Shown here in pieces: positions 58,620-64,000 of a stretch of 64,000 nt of DNA (position 1 is its first letter; every line of letters starts with the position of its first letter). The notes beneath the pieces are model-generated. The model had not been told where the DNA came from. It worked only from the letters and a program-made list of their open reading frames with translations, and ran no database searches. The stretch is from the NCBI RefSeq assembly GCF_014859355.1, contig NZ_JACUUJ010000006.1, forward strand, positions 27,929 through 91,928, in the 5' to 3' direction. The stretch is from Yoonia sp. GTDB lineage: Bacteria; Pseudomonadota; Alphaproteobacteria; Rhodobacterales; Rhodobacteraceae. A program made the position numbers and the translations under genes.

Positions 58620-58637
58620 TGTCAACTTTAACTTACA
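58620..58637. promoter_or_regulatory. PpsR/CrtJ-type operator, bchF side
   Basis: TGTCAACTTTAACTTACA is a perfect TGT-N12-ACA site, 54 bases upstream of the bchF start codon. Together with the imperfect site beside it, it forms the tandem arrangement typical of PpsR-controlled promoters. Confidence 0.82.
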
Positions 58638-58743
58638 CATTTATGCGATGAATTGACAAGTTTGTCCGAAAGAGGCTATTTTCGCTTTTTACTAATTACT
58701 TTCATAGGTTTACTTTACTTTTAGCTTGGGGTTTTTTGAATAA

Positions 58744-58761
58744 TGTCAATTTTCTTTGACA
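58744..58761. promoter_or_regulatory. PpsR/CrtJ-type operator, ppaA side
   Basis: TGTCAATTTTCTTTGACA is a perfect TGT-N12-ACA site, 81 bases before the ppaA start. This suggests that PpsR controls its own antirepressor gene, or that the site pairs at a distance with the bchF-side sites. Confidence 0.82.
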
Positions 58762-58842
58762 TTCTTTCTTGCATAAAGGACAATGCGTGCGAATGCTGCC
58801 CGCGTATATTGAGTGCGCGGTTATCAGCCAGAGGAAGCGTGT

Positions 58843-59640
58843 ATGGCCGATTATCGGAACATCGACGCCACGGTGTGCCAAGTTGCGCAGACATCGCAGG
58901 CCAACAGGCCAGCGGGCGAGGCAACTTTGACCATTGTCGAGGATGCCCCGCAGAATCTTGATTCCGAGGTCGTAACCAGATTGCTGCAAGCCACACAAAG
59001 CACAGACCCGTCCGATTGCACCTGCGTGATGCGGGACGCTTTGGCCAGCGGGGTTTTGCGCGAAGATATGGCAGATTTTTATATCCCGGAACTGGCCCGA
59101 CAACTGGGTGCGCAATGGTGTTCGGACCAAATTGGGTTTGTGGGCGTGACGATCGGTGTCTCGCGGCTGCAAGCGATGCTGCGTGAACTGGGCCCCGTTT
59201 GGTCGCATGATCACACCGCCATAGCCGATGCGCCAGCGATCATGCTGATCGTGCCGGAAAATGCGCACCATACGCTTGGGGCCATGGTTTTGGCCGGGCA
59301 GTTGCGGCGCAAAGGCTATGCCGTGACCATCATGCTGGGTCTGTCCACTGCTGACGTGGCCATTAAGATGAAAATGGTGCGGTTTCAGGCTGTTTTTCTG
59401 TCTGCATCTCCAAGTGAAAAGCTTGAAACGCTCCGGCGGATCGTTGATGTTGTCAAAGCGTCATCGCGGCAACCGCCACCGGTGGTCATCGGCGGGTCAA
59501 TATTTGAAACAATAGCTGAAAAAAGCCTAAAGGCACTGACAGGCGCGGACCATGCCACCAAAAGACCAGATGAGGCCCTAAGACGGTGCGGCCTGACTAC
59601 AAAACCAAAAGACAGCATCAATTTGATGCACGAGATTTAA
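58843..59640 (+). CDS. ppaA: PpaA/AerR-type antirepressor of photosynthesis genes
   Basis: Cobalamin-binding regulator that antagonises PpsR/CrtJ. The 265-residue product has a helical bundle with LGAQWCSDQIGFVGVTIG (residues 88-105, the Trp pattern of B12 regulators) and then a Rossmann-like domain with ENAHHTLGAMVLAGQL (139-154), where HTLG stands for the DxHxxG cobalamin motif, lacking the Asp. GAGGA precedes the ATG at 58843. It lies 35 bases before ppsR, the standard order. Confidence 0.92.
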   Translation: MADYRNIDATVCQVAQTSQANRPAGEATLTIVEDAPQNLDSEVVTRLLQATQSTDPSDCTCVMRDALASGVLREDMADFYIPELARQLGAQWCSDQIGFVGVTIGVSRLQAMLRELGPVWSHDHTAIADAPAIMLIVPENAHHTLGAMVLAGQLRRKGYAVTIMLGLSTADVAIKMKMVRFQAVFLSASPSEKLETLRRIVDVVKASSRQPPPVVIGGSIFETIAEKSLKALTGADHATKRPDEALRRCGLTTKPKDSINLMHEI

Positions 59641-59675
59641 GCCGTGAGTTTGCAATTTAAAAAGATTCGCCGGCG

Positions 59676-61103
59676 ATGACATCGCGCGGGACAAAATACT
59701 GGAACAGTGGTGCGATTCCGCTAATCGCGCCGGAAATTCTGGGCGATATCATTTCAGAGGTTGCAGACCTTGGCATTGTGATTTCTGATGCAGGGATCGT
59801 GCTTTCTGTGCTGGCCAATCCGGCACAAGATGCTTTTCACAAGTTGGATAATTGGGAAGGCAAGGATATCCGAGCCACCCTGAATGTGGAAAGCGTTCCA
59901 AAATTCGAGAACCGGCTCGAGTCATTTCTGGCTGGTAAAAAAGACGTGCGCCCGGTCGAACTGAACCATTCCGACGAATCAAGCCGTTGGGAATTTCCGA
60001 TAAGGTATAGTTTCCACCGGATCGGTCCGGATGGGGCCATTCTGTTGCTTGGTTCAGATTTGCGGCCTATCGCGGAAATGCAGCAACAGTTGGTCAAGGC
60101 ACAGCTCGCGCTGGAACGCGACTATGAAATACAGCGCGAATATGACACGCGGTTCCGGGTCTTGATGGAAAATATCGCAGATCCTGTCATGTTTGTTTCA
60201 ACTCAAAGCGGCGAAATCATAGACGCCAATCCGGCGGCCTTTGCCCTGACCGACTGTGCACGCGAAAAATTGATTGGGCAGCAATTTACGTCAATCTTTG
60301 ATGGCCGCAAGCGCAGTGATCTGGTGAATACACTGACAACACAGGCGATTTCCGGCCAAAGCGAATTTACAAAGACGGAATTGCGCGGCAAGGGGCAGGC
60401 TGTCACAATCAAACCTACGCTGTTCCGGGCAGCGGGAGAACGGACATTATTGTGCCGGATCGTCACACCCGACGATGGCGATGCTGCGGCCGATGACCTG
60501 AACCGCAATATGCGCGACTTTTATCACAACGCCCCCGAAGCGATTGTCTTTGCCTCTGATAATGGCGATGTGCTTTCAGCAAATGATGCCTTTATGGAAA
60601 TGATTGATGTGGCCCATGACATCAATTTGCGCGGACGTAGCCTTGCTGATTTCATGCAACGGGGCAGCGTCGACTTCAAGGTCATGATCGATAACGCAAA
60701 CCGTGCGGGCCGGATGCGGATGTATGTCACCAAAATTGCAGGTGAATATGGCAGCCCGCGGTCGGTTGAAATTTCGGTCACGCGCCTGCATGCAGCAGGT
60801 TACGCCATTTTTGCCTTTGTCATGCGTGATGCCGGCCAGGCGGAAACTGTGCGCACGACCGTTGCACCGACCAGCGATGACAGTATGCGGTCTGTCGCCG
60901 AACTTGTCGGCAGTGCCACACTGAAGGAGATCGTCGCCGAAACAAGCGATGTCGTCGAAAAGATGTGTATCGAAACTGCAATCAAGCTGACCATGAATAA
61001 TCGGGTCGCCGCTGCCGAAATGCTGGGGCTGTCACGGCAGTCGCTTTACGTCAAACTGCGAAAATTTGATCTGTTGAGCCGCGACACCGATAGCGATAGC
61101 TAA
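59676..61103 (+). CDS. ppsR: photosynthesis gene repressor PpsR/CrtJ
   Basis: Redox-responsive repressor of bch, crt and puc genes, 475 residues. It has an N-terminal domain, two PAS domains (about 157-265 and 280-385) with a linking coiled coil (136-157), and a C-terminal Fis-type HTH (NNRVAAAEMLGLSRQSLYVKL, 441-461). Cys260 and Cys431 match by position the two redox cysteines of Rhodobacter PpsR. No strong ribosome site precedes the ATG, so translation may depend on ppaA. Confidence 0.95.
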   Translation: MTSRGTKYWNSGAIPLIAPEILGDIISEVADLGIVISDAGIVLSVLANPAQDAFHKLDNWEGKDIRATLNVESVPKFENRLESFLAGKKDVRPVELNHSDESSRWEFPIRYSFHRIGPDGAILLLGSDLRPIAEMQQQLVKAQLALERDYEIQREYDTRFRVLMENIADPVMFVSTQSGEIIDANPAAFALTDCAREKLIGQQFTSIFDGRKRSDLVNTLTTQAISGQSEFTKTELRGKGQAVTIKPTLFRAAGERTLLCRIVTPDDGDAAADDLNRNMRDFYHNAPEAIVFASDNGDVLSANDAFMEMIDVAHDINLRGRSLADFMQRGSVDFKVMIDNANRAGRMRMYVTKIAGEYGSPRSVEISVTRLHAAGYAIFAFVMRDAGQAETVRTTVAPTSDDSMRSVAELVGSATLKEIVAETSDVVEKMCIETAIKLTMNNRVAAAEMLGLSRQSLYVKLRKFDLLSRDTDSDS

Positions 61104-61352
61104 TCACCTGACGGATCAATTCCAGTTGCAATGGCATGGCGCGATATGAAGGTGGACATCACCGCAATCTGACCTGCGTTTTCAAAGAACAGGGTCGCGG
61201 GATCGACTGGCCAATTTCAAACCGTTGCCCGTTCAGACCCATGAACATCACGTGCCGCCCCCCCCCGGTGCGAAAACGACCTGCGCCCCTGCGGGAACAG
61301 GCATGGCGTCGCGGTGACGCATCAATAACGCGGCGCACAAAAGGGATTTCAT
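61100..61352 (-). pseudogene. PCuAC (DUF461) copper-chaperone remnant
   Basis: Three frames together read as a periplasmic copper chaperone. A start MKSLLCAALLM is joined directly to RHRDAMPVPAGAQVVFAPGG, then after a run of nine C on the plus strand (61258-61266) comes RHVMFMGLNGQRFEIGQSIP with the HxM copper motif, and after a second shift near 61200 ATLFFENAGQIAVMSTFI to a stop. The middle of the gene, with the first metal residues, is missing. Two frameshifts and one deletion mark it as dead. Its end overlaps the ppsR stop. Confidence 0.75.
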
Positions 61353-61490
61353 GCGTCAATCTCCGGTCTTATGAAGAACATATTTATCATGCAATCACCT
61401 ATCTTGGGCCGAACAGACAAGTGCAATTATCGAAACCGGCTGATAAAATGACACCAAATCATTTTGAACTTACAAGAACAGGCTTTGAAC
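61353..61490. other. spacer before ugd
   Basis: AT-rich relative to its neighbours. No clear gene. It must hold the ugd promoter. The ribosome site for ugd is weak (AGGC nine bases before the ATG). Confidence 0.4.
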
Positions 61491-62813
61491 ATGAAAATTG
61501 CAGTCATCGGAACAGGTTATGTCGGGCTTGTCTCGGGCGTTTGCTTTGCGGATTTCGGTCATGATATTGTCTGCGTCGATAAAGACTCGCGCAAGATTGA
61601 TATGCTCGAACGGGGCGAAATACCGATCTTTGAACCTGGGCTTGATGCGATATTAGCCCGCAACACCGAAGCAGGCCGCCTTACGTTCAGCCGCGATCTG
61701 CCAACAGCCATTCAGGGGGCAGACGCCGTTTTCATTGCCGTCGGGACGCCAACGCGGCGCGGCGACGGGCATGCCGATGTGTCCTACGTTATGTCCGCCG
61801 CGGAAGAAATCGCACGCGCAGCCAAAGGCTACGTTGTGATTGTGACCAAATCAACGGTTCCGGTCGGCACCAACCGCCAGCTGGCAAATGTTGTCAGGGC
61901 CGCAAACCCCGATCTTGATTTCGATGTCGCTTCCAACCCGGAATTTCTGCGCGAAGGTGCGGCGATTGATGATTTCATGCGCCCGGACCGCGTGATCGTC
62001 GGTGTGCAAAGCGACCGCGCTGCAGCTGTGATGGCAGCAATCTATCGCCCGCTTTTCTTGCGCGATTTCCCGATCGTCACAACCGATCTGGAAAGCGCGG
62101 AAATGATCAAATATGCCGCCAATGCGTTTCTGGCAACCAAGATCACCTTTATCAACGAAATCGCCTCCCTGTGCGAACGCACCGGTGCCGATGTGAAAGA
62201 GGTTGCCAAGGGTATCGGCTATGATGGCCGGATCGGGAACAAATTCCTGCATGCCGGCCCCGGTTACGGCGGATCATGTTTTCCCAAGGATACCAAAGCG
62301 CTGGCCCGAATCGGTCAGGAAAACGGCGTGCCCATGCGAATCACTGAAACCGTGATCGAGGTGAATGAACAAATCAAACGCCAGATGATCGAAAAACTGC
62401 GCGATCTGTGTGATGACAGTTTTGCCGGGAAAATCGTCGCGGTGCTGGGTGTGACATTCAAGCCAAATACCGATGACATGCGCGAATCGCCCGCGCTGAC
62501 CATTGTGCCCGCCTTACTCGGCGGCGGGGCCACTGTGCGCGTGACCGACCCCCATGGCCGCGCCGAAGGCGAGGCGCTGCTGCCGGGTGTCGCATGGGTT
62601 GAAAATGCCTATGACGCGGTAAAAGGCGCCGATCTTTTGGTCCTTCTGACCGCGTGGAACGAATTTCGCGCATTAGACTTGCGGCGGCTGGCCACCGCAA
62701 TGCGCAAACCGCTCATGGCTGATTTGCGCAACATCTATGCACCGGATGATGTGTTGGATTCCGGGTTTGTCGCCTATACGTCGATCGGGCGGGCACCGCG
62801 CAAAAGACCCTGA
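61491..62813 (+). CDS. ugd: UDP-glucose 6-dehydrogenase
   Basis: Oxidises UDP-glucose to UDP-glucuronate for surface polysaccharides. The 440-residue product has the NAD fold KIAVIGTGYVGLVSGVCFAD (residues 2-21) and the catalytic Cys263 in GPGYGGSCFPKDTKAL. The C-terminal domain contains VLGVTFKPNTDDMRESPAL. The ATG at 61491 starts the NAD motif; an earlier one at 61464 is unlikely. It could serve the polysaccharide locus at 14-20 kb, which is an inference. Confidence 0.95.
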   Translation: MKIAVIGTGYVGLVSGVCFADFGHDIVCVDKDSRKIDMLERGEIPIFEPGLDAILARNTEAGRLTFSRDLPTAIQGADAVFIAVGTPTRRGDGHADVSYVMSAAEEIARAAKGYVVIVTKSTVPVGTNRQLANVVRAANPDLDFDVASNPEFLREGAAIDDFMRPDRVIVGVQSDRAAAVMAAIYRPLFLRDFPIVTTDLESAEMIKYAANAFLATKITFINEIASLCERTGADVKEVAKGIGYDGRIGNKFLHAGPGYGGSCFPKDTKALARIGQENGVPMRITETVIEVNEQIKRQMIEKLRDLCDDSFAGKIVAVLGVTFKPNTDDMRESPALTIVPALLGGGATVRVTDPHGRAEGEALLPGVAWVENAYDAVKGADLLVLLTAWNEFRALDLRRLATAMRKPLMADLRNIYAPDDVLDSGFVAYTSIGRAPRKRP

Positions 62814-62825
62814 CCGCCAACCGAT

Positions 62826-63590
62826 TCAGGGCTTCATCCCCACGCCGGTATCTGCATCAATTTGCACGAACGTCAGCCCTGAAACACCCTTGATTGTCGG
62901 GCGCTCTGAAGCAAGAAAAAATTCAAGATTGCGGTGTGCAAGCCGGGCGTGTTCACGCGCCAGCGACTCTGCCCGTGCGCCTTCACGGTTTGCAATCGCG
63001 TTCAAAATAGCCTTGTGCTGATACTGCGCAACATAAAGCGACTGCAGGGTCTTTGGTGCCAAAGCTTGATCGGACAAAAATGCGCTGGGCCCGGCCATCG
63101 GGCGTTTACTGATGCGCGCCAGTTCCGCCACCATGACAGTGCTATCGCAGAGCGCCGCAAGCTTTTGATGCAGTTTGGCGTTCAGTGCGACATAGCGGTC
63201 AAAATCGATATGCGCCACCGATTCGCCCAAGGCAATGTCAATCTCAGAAATGACAGATTCGCAAGATTCGCGTTTTTCCTTGGTGATCCCGCGTTCGGCC
63301 GCAATGCGGAAAACGGCACCTTCCATCAGGCCACGCAGGGCAATGAAATCCTGCACGTCGCGTTTGGTCAAGCTGCTGACACGGCAGCCCCCATTGGGCA
63401 ACCGTTCCAGCAAGCCCTGATCAACCAGTTCGCGCATTGCTTCACGCAGCGGCGTGCGCGAAATACCCAGTTCTTCGGATAGGGCCACCTCGGACACACG
63501 GTCGCCCTGCACAAGATCACCCACAAGGATACGATCACGCAGGCCAACCAAGGCGCGTTGAAAGCTCTTTTTCTTACCAATTTCGGCCAT
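62826..63590 (-). CDS. GntR-family transcriptional regulator, FCD (FadR-type) subgroup
   Basis: Regulator of 254 residues with an N-terminal winged helix (VSEVALSEELGISRTPLREAMRELVDQGLLERLPNGGCRVS) and an all-helical FCD effector domain. It ends 12 bases from the ugd stop, tail to tail. The ATG at 63590 has AAAAGGG at good spacing; a GTG two codons upstream is possible. A short palindrome in its leader may be its operator. The controlled genes are probably beyond the window end. Confidence 0.9.
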   Translation of the reverse strand: MAEIGKKKSFQRALVGLRDRILVGDLVQGDRVSEVALSEELGISRTPLREAMRELVDQGLLERLPNGGCRVSSLTKRDVQDFIALRGLMEGAVFRIAAERGITKEKRESCESVISEIDIALGESVAHIDFDRYVALNAKLHQKLAALCDSTVMVAELARISKRPMAGPSAFLSDQALAPKTLQSLYVAQYQHKAILNAIANREGARAESLAREHARLAHRNLEFFLASERPTIKGVSGLTFVQIDADTGVGMKP

Positions 63591-63609
63591 GCCCACCCTT
63601 TTGCAAATT

Positions 63610-63617
63610 TGTATACA
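63610..63617. promoter_or_regulatory. candidate GntR-type operator
   Basis: TGTATACA, within TTTGTATACATAAA, is a perfect palindrome 20 bases before the regulator start. TTGTATACAA-like sites are typical of FCD-type GntR proteins, so autoregulation is plausible. Confidence 0.45.
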
Positions 63618-63893
63618 TAAAAATAGTTAAAAGTTAAGAAACCGCGCCACGATTGCGATTTGTCAATGTGCAGCAAGAATTATTTAATGGTTCGCGCTGG
63701 AAAATAACCCACATGTAGACAACTAAAATCAAATCTGTGGGTGTTACAACACCAGATCAGGTTGAAAATCCAGTGGATTATGATGGCTTGGCGCGAATAG
63801 ACAGGGCAACCTGCAACCAGAGCAATATTCAGACATCCACCAAAAGCGGCGGTGCACGAAATTGAACGGGATCAACCGCGTCAGTCAAATATC

Positions 63894-63920
63894 ATCGGGC
63901 AATCAGGCCTGATGCCCGAT
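63894..63920. repeat. inverted repeat with one-base bulge
   Basis: ATCGGGC-A-ATCAGG pairs with CCTGATGCCCGAT over 13 bases with a single bulged A and no loop. It could be an operator or cruciform. A second weak stem (ACGCC/GGCGT) followed by TTTTTA lies just downstream around 63936-63961. Confidence 0.5.
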
Positions 63921-64000
63921 CGTGCAACCTCCGCCCACGCCTATTGCACTGGGGCGTTTTTACTTTCCGCCCCTTGCCAGCGCGGCGACGCCTGTGCGGG

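Larger units (their letters stand above)
63597..64000. other. non-coding end of the window
   Basis: About 400 bases upstream of the regulator. No gene with a ribosome site is visible on either strand. It contains a candidate operator (63610) and an inverted repeat (63894). Confidence 0.5.

Noticed and set aside
58641..58680. GACAA-GT-TTGTC as an FNR box near bchF
   Set aside because: It does not fit TTGAT-N4-ATCAA; the half-sites differ at key positions.

Overview
The window reads as a chromosome segment of an aerobic anoxygenic phototroph of the Roseobacter group (Rhodobacteraceae, Alphaproteobacteria). This rests on gene content and order: a bchFNBHLM-lhaA-puhABC-bciE-acsF-puhE-hemA superoperon, crtIB/crtA-bchIDO, ppaA-ppsR, an alphaproteobacterial petABC operon, a TPP-riboswitch thiBPQ operon and several TRAP/ABC uptake systems. 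GC content is high, so long antisense open frames are common and were discarded. I see no rRNA, insertion sequence, prophage or CRISPR array. One tRNA gene (Lys, TTT) is present.

Layout. 0-3.7 kb: a TRAP transporter (DctPQM) with a coupled alpha/beta hydrolase. 4.0-5.4 kb: a lone glycosyltransferase next to tRNA-Lys. 5.5-7.6 kb: dapF and mtaB. 7.8-13.9 kb: a tightly coupled six-gene sugar operon (binding protein, two permeases, SIS-domain enzyme, PfkB kinase, ATPase), possibly for phosphorylated sugar-amine catabolism. 14-20.5 kb: a cell-envelope polysaccharide locus with a barrel-type lipoprotein, a GH18-like/NodB/GT2 triple fusion and a divergent Tat-exported DUF3131 protein. 20.7-22.7 kb: two GST-family proteins and an outer-membrane barrel. 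23-25.9 kb: petABC for cytochrome bc1. 25.9-30.4 kb: thiBPQ with its TPP riboswitch, then aroC. 30.5-35.2 kb: an EamA transporter, HU, and coupled AMP nucleosidase and adenine deaminase.

35.2-61.1 kb is the photosynthesis gene cluster. crtI-crtB-tspO run leftward and crtA-bchI-bchD-bchO rightward from a short control region with two perfect TGT-N12-ACA (PpsR/CrtJ) sites. cycA follows. The leftward superoperon from bchF to hemA covers about 15.4 kb, with most neighbours overlapping or a few bases apart. It encodes early tetrapyrrole synthesis (HemA), Mg insertion and methylation (BchH, BchM; BchI/D next door), aerobic ring closure (AcsF/BciE), dark protochlorophyllide reduction (BchL/N/B), C3-vinyl hydration (BchF), and reaction-centre H subunit with assembly factors (PuhA/B/C/E, LhaA). 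The bchF-ppaA spacer carries two more perfect sites and one imperfect one, directly beside the genes for the antirepressor PpaA and repressor PpsR. The cluster is partial: crtCDEF, bchCXYZ, puf, bchGP and idi are not in the window, and purine genes on one side and ugd on the other mark the breaks.

Most notable observations: an in-frame repeat inside bchB (24-nt perfect palindrome plus a repeat core found inverted in the bchN-bchB spacer); a decayed PCuAC copper-chaperone pseudogene after ppsR; a DapF whose second catalytic Cys position is Ser; a GH18-like domain without its acidic motif in the triple fusion; and the possible Amadori-product operon.
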